Assembly (NCBI GenBank): GCA_022846095.1
Contig: AP025583.1
Location: forward strand, 930,001-994,000
DNA from: Oscillospiraceae bacterium
Lineage (GTDB): Bacteria > Bacillota > Clostridia > Oscillospirales > Oscillospiraceae
DNA length: 64,000 nucleotides
Reading direction: 5' to 3'
Part shown: one piece after another, positions 9,779-17,348 of the stretch
Numbering within the stretch: position 1 is the first letter of the stretch
Layout of the letters: each line of letters begins with the position of its first letter
Translations under genes and position numbers: made by a program
Notes under the pieces: generated by a model
Database searches by the model: none
Seen by the model: the letters and a program-made list of their open reading frames with translations, nothing else
Told to the model about the DNA's origin: nothing

Positions 9779-10326
9779 GCGAGACGAAAACCGCAGTCAA
9801 AAAGACCCCCGGCATCGCCCAGCTGGCCGTGACCCTGCTGGCCATCAGCGCGGTGTGCGCGCTGCTGCTGGGCCTGGTGAACCTGATCACCGCCGATAAG
9901 ATCGCCGCCGCCAAGGCGGAAAAGACCGCCGCGGCCAAGCAGCTGGTGCTGGCCGCAGACAGTTACGAGCCCATGTCCTTCGTGGACGACAGCGGCCTCG
10001 TGGTGGCCATGGACCGGGCCGGGGACGCCGGCTACGTGGTGGAGGTCACGCCCTCCGGCTTCGGCGGGCTCATCGACATGATGGTGGGCGTCAACGCCGA
10101 CGGCACCGTGTCCGGCGTGTCCATCATCAGCATGAGCGAGACCTCCGGGCTGGGCTCCAACGCCAAAAAGGACTGGTTCCGTGAGCAGTTCGTGGGCGGC
10201 AGCGGCACCCTGCGCGTGAACAAGGACGGCGGCGACATCCAGGCTCTCACCGGCGCCACCATCACCTCCCGCGCGGTCACCAACGGCGTCAACGCCGCCC
10301 TGGCGGCCGTCGCGGCGCTGGGCTAA
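9775..10326 (+). CDS. rnfG: Rnf complex subunit G (FMN-binding)
   Basis: A 183-residue subunit with one N-terminal transmembrane helix (about residues 15-40) and an extracytoplasmic FMN-binding domain. The motif LTGATITSRAVTNGV near the C-terminus contains the S/TGAT threonine that carries covalent FMN in NqrC/RnfG. It accepts electrons within the Rnf chain. Start overlaps rnfD; rnfE follows after 14 bp with a GGAGG site. Confidence 0.96.
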   Translation: MSETKTAVKKTPGIAQLAVTLLAISAVCALLLGLVNLITADKIAAAKAEKTAAAKQLVLAADSYEPMSFVDDSGLVVAMDRAGDAGYVVEVTPSGFGGLIDMMVGVNADGTVSGVSIISMSETSGLGSNAKKDWFREQFVGGSGTLRVNKDGGDIQALTGATITSRAVTNGVNAALAAVAALG

Positions 10327-10340
10327 GGAGGTAGGCAGTC

Positions 10341-10985
10341 ATGAATGTAAAGAACCAGTTTAAGGAAGGCCTGATCACCCAGAACCCCGTGCTGGTGCAG
10401 CTTCTGGGCATGTGCTCGGTGCTGGCCATCACCACCACCCTCTTCAACGGCATCGGCATGGGCCTGTCGGTGACCATCATCCTCATCTGCGCCAACGTGG
10501 TCATCTCCCTGCTGCGCAAGATCATCCCCAACAAGATCCGCATCGCCTGCTTCATCGTGGTCATCGCCACCTTCGTCACCATGGTGGACCTGCTGCTCCA
10601 GGCCTTCGTGCCCGCCCTGGCGGAAAACCTGGGCGTGTTCATCCCCCTGATCGTGGTCAACTGCATCATCCTGGGCCGCGCCGAGGCCTTCGCCTCCAAA
10701 AACAACATCGGCGCCTCCGCCATGGACGGCCTGGCCCAGGGCGTGGGCTACACCCTGGTGCTGCTGGCCATGTGCATCATCCGCGAGTTTTTGGGCAACG
10801 GCACCTTCGGCACCGGCGTGTTCGGGGCCGAGGGCATCCGCATCCTGCCCGAGAGCCTGCCCGCGCTGGGCATGGCCCTGCCCGTGGGCGGCTTTTTGAC
10901 CCTGGCGGTGCTCATCGCGGCCATGCAGTGGGCCCTGAACCGCCCCAAGAAGGGCGGCAAGAAGAATGAGGAGGTGGCCAAGTAA
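10341..10985 (+). CDS. rnfE: Rnf complex subunit E
   Basis: A 214-residue integral membrane protein with six predicted helices, of the RnfA/RnfE (NqrD/NqrE) family. Recognisable segments are LVQLLGMCSVLAITTTL, the central VNCIILGRAEAFASKN (conserved Cys that co-ligates the membrane Fe-S centre with RnfA), and a polar Lys-rich tail. Its stop codon overlaps the rnfA start by one base. Confidence 0.96.
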   Translation: MNVKNQFKEGLITQNPVLVQLLGMCSVLAITTTLFNGIGMGLSVTIILICANVVISLLRKIIPNKIRIACFIVVIATFVTMVDLLLQAFVPALAENLGVFIPLIVVNCIILGRAEAFASKNNIGASAMDGLAQGVGYTLVLLAMCIIREFLGNGTFGTGVFGAEGIRILPESLPALGMALPVGGFLTLAVLIAAMQWALNRPKKGGKKNEEVAK

Positions 10986-11596
10986 TGGATATTTTCAGCC
11001 TGCTGTCCATCGCGCTGGGCGCCATCCTGGCCAATAACTTCATCTTCTCCCAGTTCCTCGGCATCTGCCCCTTCATGGGCGTGTCCAAAAAGACGGACAC
11101 CGCCCTGGGCATGGGCATGGCGGTTATCTTCGTCATGGGCCTGGCCAGCGCCGTGTGCTACCCCATCAACAAGTTCCTGCTGGTCAACCCCGCCATCTAC
11201 GGCGACGGGCCCAACCTGGGCTTTATGCAGACCATCGCCTACATCCTGGTCATCGCGTCCCTGGTGCAGTTCGTGGAGATGTTCCTCCAGAAGGCCATGC
11301 CCTCCCTGTACCAGGCCCTGGGCATCTACCTGCCCCTGATCACCACCAACTGCGCGGTGCTGGGCGTGGTGCTGCTCAACACCCAGAACAATTACAACTT
11401 CATCGAGAGCGTCGTCTACGGCGTCACCGGCGGCATCGGCTTTTTGGTGGCCATCGTCCTGTTCTCCAGCGTGCGCGAGCGGCTGGAGGTCACGGCCGAG
11501 TGCCCCAAGGCCTTTGAGGGCTTCCCCATCGCCCTGGTCACCGCCGGGCTCATCGCGCTGGCGTTCATGGGCTTCACCGGCCTGAAAGTTTGGTAA
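10985..11596 (+). CDS. rnfA: Rnf complex subunit A
   Basis: A 203-residue membrane protein homologous to RnfE with inverted topology. Characteristic segments are the start ALGAILANNFIFSQFLGICPFMGVSKK, the mid-protein YLPLITTNCAVLGVVLLN with the conserved cysteine, and the C-terminal SSVRERLE. RnfA and RnfE together form the ion-conducting core. It is slightly longer than the usual ~190 residues. rnfB follows after 12 bp. Confidence 0.96.
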   Translation: MDIFSLLSIALGAILANNFIFSQFLGICPFMGVSKKTDTALGMGMAVIFVMGLASAVCYPINKFLLVNPAIYGDGPNLGFMQTIAYILVIASLVQFVEMFLQKAMPSLYQALGIYLPLITTNCAVLGVVLLNTQNNYNFIESVVYGVTGGIGFLVAIVLFSSVRERLEVTAECPKAFEGFPIALVTAGLIALAFMGFTGLKVW

Positions 11597-11608
11597 GGGG
11601 GCCATGAA

Positions 11609-12493
11609 ATGAGTTTAGGAATCATTGTAGTCATCGCCGTTGCGGTGCTGGGCGTCATCGCCCTGATCTTCGGCTGTATCCTGGGCGTGGCGTCCAAGAA
11701 GTTCGCCGTGGAGGTGGACCCCCGTCAGGAGGCCATCACGGAGTGCCTGCCCGGCGCCAACTGCGGCGGCTGCGGCTACGCGGGCTGCGGCGGCTACGCC
11801 GCGGCCGTGGTCAAGGGGGAGGCCCCCGTCAACAGCTGCGCCGCGGGCGGCGAGGCCGTGGCCAACAAGATCGCCGAGATTATGGGCGTCTCCGCCGGCG
11901 ATTCGGTGAAGCTGGTGGCCCAGGTCGCCTGCTCCGGCGGCGGCGCCAACCACCAGAAGTACGAGTACCTGGGTATCCACGACTGCCAGCAGGCGGCCCG
12001 GGTGCCCGGCGGCGGCCCCCTGTCCTGCGACTTCGGCTGCCTGGGCATGGGCACCTGCCAGTCGGTCTGCCCCTTCGACGCCATCCACGTGGCGGACGGC
12101 GTGGCCGTGGTGGACGACGAAAAGTGCAAGGCCTGCAAGAAGTGCATCGACGTGTGCCCCCGGCACATCATCGCCCTGGTGCCCTACAAGACCAAGCGCC
12201 ACGTGGCCATCCCCTGCTCCTCCAAGGCCAAGGGCGTGGAGGCCCGCAAGGTGTGCGACAACGGCTGTATCGGCTGCTCCCTGTGCGCCAAGGCCTGCCC
12301 CAAGGAGGCCATCGTGGTGGCCGACAACCTGGCGAAGATCGACTACGACAAGTGCATCGGCTGCGGCATCTGCGCCCAGAAGTGCCCCCGCAAGCTGATC
12401 ACCGTGGACGGCAAGCTGCCCGTCATCAGGCCCGCGGCGCCCGCCGCGCCCAAGGCCCCCGCCGCCCCCGCGGCGGAGCAGAAGGCCGAGTAG
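11609..12493 (+). CDS. rnfB: Rnf complex subunit B (ferredoxin-like)
   Basis: The subunit thought to take electrons from reduced ferredoxin. One N-terminal membrane helix is followed by the CxxCxxxxC Fe-S domain (CLPGANCGGCGYAGC) and then several ferredoxin-type [4Fe-4S] motifs (CKACKKCIDVCP, CIGCSLCAKACP, CIGCGICAQKCP). The C-terminus is a Pro/Ala-rich tail of about 25 residues. At 294 residues it matches clostridial RnfB. It ends the operon, and a palindromic repeat and a hairpin follow directly after the stop. Confidence 0.96.
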   Translation: MSLGIIVVIAVAVLGVIALIFGCILGVASKKFAVEVDPRQEAITECLPGANCGGCGYAGCGGYAAAVVKGEAPVNSCAAGGEAVANKIAEIMGVSAGDSVKLVAQVACSGGGANHQKYEYLGIHDCQQAARVPGGGPLSCDFGCLGMGTCQSVCPFDAIHVADGVAVVDDEKCKACKKCIDVCPRHIIALVPYKTKRHVAIPCSSKAKGVEARKVCDNGCIGCSLCAKACPKEAIVVADNLAKIDYDKCIGCGICAQKCPRKLITVDGKLPVIRPAAPAAPKAPAAPAAEQKAE

Positions 12494-12515
12494 GGGCCGA
12501 TGCCCACATCGGCCC
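12494..12515. repeat. Dispersed palindrome (GGGCCGATG/CATCGGCCC module)
   Basis: GGGCCGATG-CCCA-CATCGGCCC directly after the rnfB stop. The same module, differing only in the loop, is at 2952-2973 and 53568-53589. Confidence 0.75.
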
Positions 12516-12533
12516 GCCGTTTCTCCGTATGAC

Positions 12534-12573
12534 AAAAAAGAGCGCGTCCCCAGCCGGGGACGCGCTCTTTTTT
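12534..12573 (+). terminator. Terminator-like hairpin after rnfB
   Basis: AAAAAAGAGCGCGTCCCC-AGCC-GGGGACGCGCTCTTTTTT, strong stem with U run in both directions. A close relative is at 13573-13610, so this hairpin is also one of a repeat family. Confidence 0.85.
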
Positions 12574-12574
12574 G

Positions 12575-12640
12575 TGTCTTAGGCCCCTCCTGACCCCTCC
12601 GGCGCTTCGCGCCACCTCCCCTCATAGGGGAGGCTTTGGG
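12575..12640. repeat. GC-rich dispersed intergenic repeat
   Basis: The tract CCCCTCCTGACCCCTCCGGC followed by GCTTCGCGCCACCTCCCCTC and ATAGGGGAGGC carries a GGCGCTTCGCGCC hairpin and a CCTCCCCT/AGGGGAGG pair. This kind of element is widespread in intergenic regions of related Clostridia (general knowledge). It runs to the end of the neighbouring XRE gene. Confidence 0.55.
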
Positions 12641-12963
12641 GTCTTTCTGCGGTTCAGGGTGCGCAGAACGTGGTCAACCGTTTCGCGCTCCTCCGCGTCC
12701 AACGATCGGTACTGTGCCAGCATTAGACTCTCATCCTCAGTTATGTCGTAGATTGTAACGGGAAGAGGATCGCCGTTCATCAAAACCCAGGGTGAAACAT
12801 CCAGCGCCGCCGCCAATTTGCGCAATGCCTCCAGGGACGGCTCCCGCACATCCCGAACATACTCACTTATCATGCTTTGAGAGATGCCGGTCGCATTTGC
12901 CAAGGGCTTTTGTTGGACACCCTTCCAAGACATGACTTCATCCAACTTTTGACCGATTGTCAT
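12622..12963 (-). CDS. XRE-family helix-turn-helix regulator
   Basis: A 113-residue protein with an N-terminal Cro/C1-type HTH (about residues 5-60: IGQKLDEVMSWKGVQQKPLANATGISQSMISEYVRDVREPSLEALRKLAAALDVSPWVLM read in two halves) and a C-terminal region with an acidic SLDAEERETVDHVLRTL helix. The start at 12963 has a GAGGTGG site; longer upstream starts lack one. It is divergent from an AbrB-like gene across an AT-rich region with a 29-bp dyad that overlaps its own promoter (TTGATA-N18-TATTAT). Its target is unknown; autoregulation is likely. Confidence 0.85.
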   Translation of the reverse strand: MTIGQKLDEVMSWKGVQQKPLANATGISQSMISEYVRDVREPSLEALRKLAAALDVSPWVLMNGDPLPVTIYDITEDESLMLAQYRSLDAEERETVDHVLRTLNRRKTPKPPL

Positions 12964-13024
12964 CCGGCACCACCTCATTTCCTGTCTAGTATATCCGCTC
13001 CTTTCGATATGACCTCTGGAATCT

Positions 13025-13053
13025 GATAATATAAATATTATATCTATATTATC
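13025..13053. promoter_or_regulatory. AT-rich dyad, probable operator for the XRE/AbrB-like pair
   Basis: Perfect 9-bp arms GATAATATA (13025-13033) and TATATTATC (13045-13053) around an 11-bp spacer, overlapping the minus-strand promoter of the XRE gene and ending 3 bp before the -35 box of the plus-strand gene. Confidence 0.65.
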
Positions 13054-13055
13054 AA

Positions 13056-13084
13056 TTGACAGATGGTGGTAGCCGTCGTAAAAT
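13056..13084 (+). promoter_or_regulatory. Promoter of the AbrB-like gene
   Basis: TTGACA (13056-13061), 17-bp spacer, TAAAAT (13079-13084). The predicted transcript start near 13091 leaves only a short 5' leader. Confidence 0.75.
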
Positions 13085-13108
13085 GGTAATAGATAGGGGG
13101 TGGAGCAC

Positions 13109-13543
13109 TTGTTTGCTTTCGATGGGCTGGGAACCATACAGTACGCCCGGGTGGACGATTTAGGCATGTTTGAGCTGCCGCTCCTGTTCCGGGCCGCCCT
13201 TGGCCTCAATCAGCACAGCGGCGTGTGCCTGGCTTTGGAGGACGGGGAAATCCGGCTGGCCAACCCCCGGGACCGGGCCGTCGTGCCCGGCACGGAGTGG
13301 GCCGGGCTGGATGTCCGGGGCCGCGTCAGGCTGCCCCTATACGTCCAGGAGCGGCTGAACATACAGGATTACGACTATCTGGTGCTGACCCTTGACGAGG
13401 CGGCGCGGCGGGTGTGCGCCGTGCCGAAGCCCGAGGGCTGTATCACATGTCCCGAGACAGATTCCAGCCGGTTTACCGTCAGCGATCTGATGTGCGACCA
13501 ATGCGTGGCCCGCCTTGGGCAGGCGTTGAGGCGCGGGGATTGA
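13109..13543 (+). CDS. Hypothetical protein with two AbrB-like swapped-hairpin segments and Cys pairs
   Basis: About 144 residues if TTG 13109 is used (AGGGGG site 8 bp upstream); GTG 13100 is an alternative but would sit against its own ribosome site. Two similar segments are visible: YARVDDLGMFELPLLFRAALGLNQHSGVCLALED (first third) and LDVRGRVRLPLYVQERLNIQDYDYLVLTLDE (middle), each matching the hairpin pattern of AbrB/SpoVT DNA-binding domains (read as 20-residue blocks). The tail has CxxC-type pairs (TCPET; CDQC). No named family recognised. A single-chain AbrB-type DNA binder, possibly metal-linked, is an inference. Confidence 0.7.
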   Translation: MFAFDGLGTIQYARVDDLGMFELPLLFRAALGLNQHSGVCLALEDGEIRLANPRDRAVVPGTEWAGLDVRGRVRLPLYVQERLNIQDYDYLVLTLDEAARRVCAVPKPEGCITCPETDSSRFTVSDLMCDQCVARLGQALRRGD

Positions 13544-13545
13544 GC

Positions 13546-13565
13546 GGGCGATTCATGAATCGCCC
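13546..13565. repeat. Dispersed palindrome (GGGCGATTC/GAATCGCCC module)
   Basis: GGGCGATTCATGAATCGCCC immediately after the stop codon of the AbrB-like gene. The same module is at 2992-3011 and 27388-27407. Confidence 0.75.
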
Positions 13566-13572
13566 GTTATAG

Positions 13573-13610
13573 AAAAAGAGCGCGTCCCCGGCTGGGGACA
13601 CGCTCTTTTT
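13573..13610. terminator. Terminator-like hairpin, relative of the one after rnfB
   Basis: AAAAAGAGCGCGTCCCC-GGCT-GGGGACACGCTCTTTTT; serves the AbrB-like gene and the converging DUF1540 gene. Confidence 0.8.
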
Positions 13611-13642
13611 CCTGGTGGGGACACGCCCCGCTGTTATCCGCC

Positions 13643-13831
13643 TCAGTGGCCGGAGCAGCAGGAGCCGTGGTCGCCCAGCTCGAAGGACGCGCACTCGGTG
13701 GAGCCGCAGTTGGTCACGCTGGGGTCGCAGCAGCCCACCTTGATCTCGTTCAGGGAGCAGTAGTTCTGGTCATCGCAGTGGTAAGCGCAGCTCTTCACAG
13801 AGCATTTGATGCTGTTGTTGGCATGTTTCAT
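13643..13831 (-). CDS. DUF1540 domain small Cys-rich protein
   Basis: A 62-residue protein with eight or more cysteines in the DUF1540 pattern: IKCSVKSCAYHCDDQNYCSLNEIKVGCC, then TNCGSTECASF, and a CCSGH end. Such proteins are common in sporulating Clostridia and probably bind metal; no activity is established. The AAAAGGAGG site upstream is excellent. Unlike its neighbours it is a stand-alone unit flanked by a terminator on one side and a membrane-protein gene on the other. Confidence 0.88.
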   Translation of the reverse strand: MKHANNSIKCSVKSCAYHCDDQNYCSLNEIKVGCCDPSVTNCGSTECASFELGDHGSCCSGH

Positions 13832-13889
13832 GACAGATATTCCTCCTTTTAAGGGTACAAAGCTAGTATGACCCTGAAAGGCGGGAATA

Positions 13890-14744
13890 TTACGGCTCCC
13901 CCGCGCCTGTTTCTTCCTTTTTTTCGTCGGGGAGCACCTGGGGGATAAAGCGGCGGGCGAAGCGGCCCCTGCCGCGGGATTTGACGTAAAAGTACCCGAT
14001 GACGGAGAAAACCACCGCGCCGATGAAGTTGACGAAGAGGTCCTTCATGGTGTCCAGCAGCCCGATGTCCAGGTAGCCGCCCAGACCCAGGGAGCGGGTG
14101 CTCCCGTCCGCGAGGACCACGATGGTGTCCACGATGCCGCTTAACTGCTCCGGGCTGTTCCCCTTGGCCGGGTCCAGCATCACCGAGCCGATGCTCTGCA
14201 CCACGGTGTCCTTCTGCATGTCCAGCAGGAAGAAGTGGTCCATGGTGCACTCGAAGAACTCCCACAGCACCCCGATGGTCATGGAGAAGCAGAAGGCCAC
14301 CACCGCCAGGTAGACGGGGGAGAGGGAGAAGGAGAAGCGCTCGTTGCGGTTGAGAATGTCGATGAGGGAAAAGCCGATGGCCGCGCACAAAAAGCCGTTG
14401 AGGGTGTGCAGCATGGTGTCCCAGTAGGGGAAGTGTACGTAGTAGGCCTGGATCTCGCCCAGAATCTCGGCGGCGAAGATGAACAGCAGGATAATGACCT
14501 CCAGCGTGTCGGGCACCTCGATGCGGATGGTGCGCTCCAGAAAGCTGGGGATCAGGAACAGCAGCAGCGTGAGCACGCACAAAAAGACGTTTTCAAAGTT
14601 GCCGTTGAAGAACTGGGCCACCATGACCAGCACCACCAGCACCCGCAGCACCACGTACACCACGGCCAGGCCCTTGTTCTCACGCAGCTGCTCCCGCCAG
14701 GTCTTGTGGTACCGGCCGGGGCTCTTTTCTTTTCTTGTTCGCAA
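13890..14744 (-). CDS. YjdF/DUF2238-like integral membrane protein
   Basis: A 284-residue membrane protein with about six or seven hydrophobic helices between residues 25 and 245 and charged ends. The conserved-looking central stretch HFPYWDTMLHTLNGFLCAAIGF and the following GVLWEFFECTMDHFF resemble DUF2238 (YjdF) proteins of unknown function. Start is TTG 14744, supported by AAGGGAGGG 8 bp upstream; no better ATG is present. It stands alone, divergent from a small hypothetical gene. Confidence 0.7.
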   Translation of the reverse strand: MRTRKEKSPGRYHKTWREQLRENKGLAVVYVVLRVLVVLVMVAQFFNGNFENVFLCVLTLLLFLIPSFLERTIRIEVPDTLEVIILLFIFAAEILGEIQAYYVHFPYWDTMLHTLNGFLCAAIGFSLIDILNRNERFSFSLSPVYLAVVAFCFSMTIGVLWEFFECTMDHFFLLDMQKDTVVQSIGSVMLDPAKGNSPEQLSGIVDTIVVLADGSTRSLGLGGYLDIGLLDTMKDLFVNFIGAVVFSVIGYFYVKSRGRGRFARRFIPQVLPDEKKEETGAGEP

Positions 14745-14848
14745 GTCAGGACCCTCCCTTGTTGTATGCAGGTATTATACCGTCACGGCGGGGACAAGTC
14801 AATTCCCGGCGCGGGGCGCATAGGATAAAGGGTGGAGGTGAGCAAGAA

Positions 14849-15061
14849 TTGGATCTGAAAAACAATAAGATCACCGTAGGGGAGCTGCTGGATAATCCGG
14901 CCTCCCGCGGCGTGTTTCAGCGGCGCTTTCCCATGGTGCTGCGCCACCCCATGCTGGGGGCCGCCCGCACCGTGACCCTGGAGCAGCTGGTGGCCTTCGC
15001 CGGGGCGTACTTACCCAAGAACATCATCAACGACACCGTGCAGGAGCTCAAGCGGCTCTAA
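14849..15061 (+). CDS. Small hypothetical protein (70 aa)
   Basis: Starts at TTG 14849 with a strong GGAGGTG site, giving MDLKNNKITVGELL...; no earlier start has a ribosome site. The protein is soluble and mixed helical, with a helix-rich middle (FQRRFPMVLRHPML) and end (IINDTVQELKRL). No family is recognised; the TVGELLDN...VF...FPMVL pattern vaguely recalls small DUF1858-type domains, not enough to name. A 16-bp-stem terminator follows immediately, which supports a real short transcription unit. Confidence 0.65.
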   Translation: MDLKNNKITVGELLDNPASRGVFQRRFPMVLRHPMLGAARTVTLEQLVAFAGAYLPKNIINDTVQELKRL

Positions 15062-15064
15062 AAA

Positions 15065-15100
15065 ACGGCGGGAGGGGACGATTTCGTCCCCTCCCGCCGT
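15065..15100. terminator. Bidirectional terminator
   Basis: ACGGCGGGAGGGGACG-ATTT-CGTCCCCTCCCGCCGT between two converging genes. Confidence 0.85.
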
Positions 15101-15103
15101 CCT

Positions 15104-15655
15104 TTACTCCAGCCGGCGCGCCCTGCGCCCCACGTGCAGGTACCAGCGCAGCGCCTCGGTGCTGCCCTCCCGCCGCAGCACGTAGAGGGTGAAGCCCGCG
15201 TCCAGCGCCAGGAACAGGGCGGCGGGCAGGGTCAGCCAGCCGGGCAGCAGGGCCGTCAGCGCCTCCACGCCGGGGTGGATGAGGTAGACGGCCGCCAGGG
15301 CCAGCAGGCCCCAAATGGCCGCGAAGAGCAGGCAGACGCGGCCCTGGAGGTTCAGGGGCAGGTGAGAGTAGTCCCAGAAGGACACACCCGCGGCCTTCTC
15401 GTAAAAAAGCCCTGTAAAGTACTCCACCGCCGTGCACAGCAGGGCGGCGCAGGGCAGCAGCAGCAGGGGGCTGCGCAATATGCCGTCCGGCAGCGCCAGG
15501 ATGGCCAGCGCCCCCAGGCCGTACACCGGGCAGAGGGGGAGGAAGTAGAAGCACTTCCGGTCCCGCTTTGGGTTGCGGATGGCCCGGGCGAAGAGCACCT
15601 CCAGCACAAAGCCCAGAAAGCTGTAGAGCATAAAATACCAAAACCAGCGCGCCAT
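15104..15655 (-). CDS. Putative ABC-transporter-type membrane protein (CmpB family, PF06541)
   Basis: A 183-residue protein with about five hydrophobic helices. It begins MARWFWYFMLYSFLGFVLEVLFA and contains ...CFYFLPLCPVYGLGALAIL and VEYFTGLFYEKAAGVSFWDYS, the signature segments of the family named putative ABC-transporter type IV / CmpB. No ATPase partner is nearby, so the name is historical rather than functional. The ATG at 15655 has a GGGAGG site. Divergent from pyrB. Confidence 0.8.
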   Translation of the reverse strand: MARWFWYFMLYSFLGFVLEVLFARAIRNPKRDRKCFYFLPLCPVYGLGALAILALPDGILRSPLLLLPCAALLCTAVEYFTGLFYEKAAGVSFWDYSHLPLNLQGRVCLLFAAIWGLLALAAVYLIHPGVEALTALLPGWLTLPAALFLALDAGFTLYVLRREGSTEALRWYLHVGRRARRLE

Positions 15656-15742
15656 AATCCGTCCTCCCGTCGTTTTGTTTAGCTTGCCAGCGGGGGGAGA
15701 AAAACATACGGCGCAGTTTTTGGGAAAAAGGATTGACAGCCC

Positions 15743-15771
15743 TTGCGCGGCGGTGCGAAATGTGGTATTAT
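15743..15771 (+). promoter_or_regulatory. Promoter of pyrB
   Basis: TTGCGC (15743-15748), 17-bp spacer, TATTAT (15766-15771) with an extended TG before it; transcript start would be about 40 bp ahead of the pyrB ATG. No PyrR-type attenuator was recognised. Confidence 0.6.
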
Positions 15772-15815
15772 ACGCTGAAAAACATAAATAAAAAGGACAA
15801 GGGGAGAAAATCGGG

Positions 15816-16874
15816 ATGCGGCATCTCATTGATTTCAGTGATCTGTCCAGAGCGGAGTGGGAAGCGATGTACGCCAGGTGCAGCGCGATCATTGACCACC
15901 CCGCTGATTTTTTGGATGCGTGCAGGGGACGGGTGATGGCCAGCCTCTTCTACGAGCCCTCCACCCGCACCAACTTCTCCTTCCAGACCGCCATGCTCCG
16001 GGTGGGCGGCACGGTGTTCGGCTTCGCCGACCCCCGCTCCACCTCCACCGCCAAGGGCGAATCCATGAAGGACACCATCAAGATGGTCTCCGGGTACGCC
16101 GACGTGGTGGTCATGCGCAGCCCCAAGGAGGGGGCGGCGAAGGCGGCCTCCCTCTACTCCGACGTGCCGGTCATCAACGCCGGCGACGGCGGCCACATGC
16201 ACCCCACCCAGACCACCACCGACCTGACCACCATCACCCGCCTGCGGGGGAGCGTGGACGGGCTGTCCATCGGCCTGTGCGGCGACCTCAAGAACGGGCG
16301 CACTGTCCACTCCCTGATTAAGGCCCTGGCCAAGTTCGAGAACGTGAAGTTCTACCTCATCGCCCCCCGCGAGCTGGCGGTGCCCGAGTACCTCCGGGCC
16401 TTCATGCGCGAGCGGGGCCTCTGGAACGTGGAGGTCACCGGCCTGGAGACCGTCATCCCCCAGCTGGACGTGCTCTACATGACCCGCATCCAGCGCGAGC
16501 GCTTCGTGGACCCCCTGGAGTACGAGCGCAACAAGGGGATCTACGTGGTCACCCGGCGCAAGCTGGAGCGGGCCAAGAAAAACCTGCTGGTGATGCACCC
16601 CCTGCCCCGGGTGGACGAGATCGCCATCGACGTGGATGACGACCCCCGGGCGGCCTACTTCGAGCAGGCGCGCTACGGCATGTTCTCCCGCATGGGCCTG
16701 CTCACCGACCTGGCCAACCAGGAGCGCCGCGCCCCCGGGCCGGTGGAGATCGGTACCCGCCCGGTGTGCTCCAACCCCAACTGCATCACCCAGACCGAGC
16801 TCTACCTCCCGCCTCTGGTGAAGCAAAACGGCGGCGTGGACTGCTGCGGCTACTGCGACGCCGAGCTGCGCTGA
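15816..16874 (+). CDS. pyrB: Aspartate carbamoyltransferase with fused C-terminal zinc motif
   Basis: Second step of pyrimidine synthesis: carbamoyl phosphate + aspartate to carbamoyl aspartate. Residues 1 to about 308 are a complete catalytic chain: FYEPSTRTNFSFQTAM (carbamoyl phosphate site), STAKGES, GDGGHMHPTQ, and HPLPRVDEI. At 352 residues it is about 40 longer than usual. The extra tail carries C318-x4-C323-x20-C344-x2-C347, which matches the zinc motif of the separate regulatory chain PyrI (Cx4C...CxxC) without the PyrI allosteric domain. The start follows an AAGGGGAG site. It stands alone, with no other pyr gene nearby. Confidence 0.95.
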   Translation: MRHLIDFSDLSRAEWEAMYARCSAIIDHPADFLDACRGRVMASLFYEPSTRTNFSFQTAMLRVGGTVFGFADPRSTSTAKGESMKDTIKMVSGYADVVVMRSPKEGAAKAASLYSDVPVINAGDGGHMHPTQTTTDLTTITRLRGSVDGLSIGLCGDLKNGRTVHSLIKALAKFENVKFYLIAPRELAVPEYLRAFMRERGLWNVEVTGLETVIPQLDVLYMTRIQRERFVDPLEYERNKGIYVVTRRKLERAKKNLLVMHPLPRVDEIAIDVDDDPRAAYFEQARYGMFSRMGLLTDLANQERRAPGPVEIGTRPVCSNPNCITQTELYLPPLVKQNGGVDCCGYCDAELR

Positions 16875-16962
16875 TACTGAAACGGGCGCCCCGCCTGTGG
16901 GCGGGATCTGTCCGCACGCCGGGCGCCCGCGATAAAAAGTTACCAGCCGGAGTGAAAAATGA

Positions 16963-16991
16963 TTGACAAAATACGCCGTACATGCTATTAT
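16963..16991 (+). promoter_or_regulatory. Promoter of the tRNA cluster
   Basis: TTGACA (16963-16968), 17-bp spacer, TATTAT (16986-16991), 38 bp before tRNA-Gly. Confidence 0.85.
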
Positions 16992-17028
16992 CTTATGGCT
17001 GACAATCTCCGGGTATATCAGCGCCCAT

Positions 17029-17102
17029 GCGGGTGTAGTTCAATGGTAGAATCCCAGCCTTCCAAGCTGGTCGCGTGGGTTCGATTCCCATCACCCGCTC
17101 CA
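17029..17102 (+). tRNA. tRNA-Gly (TCC)
   Basis: Cloverleaf with acceptor GCGGGTG/CACCCGC, anticodon loop CTTCCAA (anticodon TCC), T-loop GGTTCGATTCC, discriminator T and encoded CCA. First of five tandem tRNA genes. Confidence 0.96.
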
Positions 17103-17105
17103 AAT

Positions 17106-17182
<77 letters not shown>

Positions 17183-17205
17183 AGTTCGTTTCTCCCCAAC
17201 GGCAT

Positions 17206-17282
17206 GGTGGATGTAGTTCAGTTGGTAGAGCACTGGATTGTGGTTCCAGGTGTCGCGGGTTCAAGTCCCGTCATCCACCCCA
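17206..17282 (+). tRNA. tRNA-His (GTG)
   Basis: Acceptor GTGGATG/CATCCAC with the extra 5' G opposite C73 that is typical of tRNA-His; anticodon loop ATTGTGGT (GTG); encoded CCA. Confidence 0.95.
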
Positions 17283-17348
17283 TAAAAACCTCAAGGCGGA
17301 AGAGCCGGAGCTCCGCTCCGGCTCTTTGCTTTCCGGTTCCTCTGATAT

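Noticed and set aside
16875-16962. Terminator after pyrB
   Set aside because: GC-rich inverted segments (GGGCGCCC) are present but there is no clean stem with a U run.
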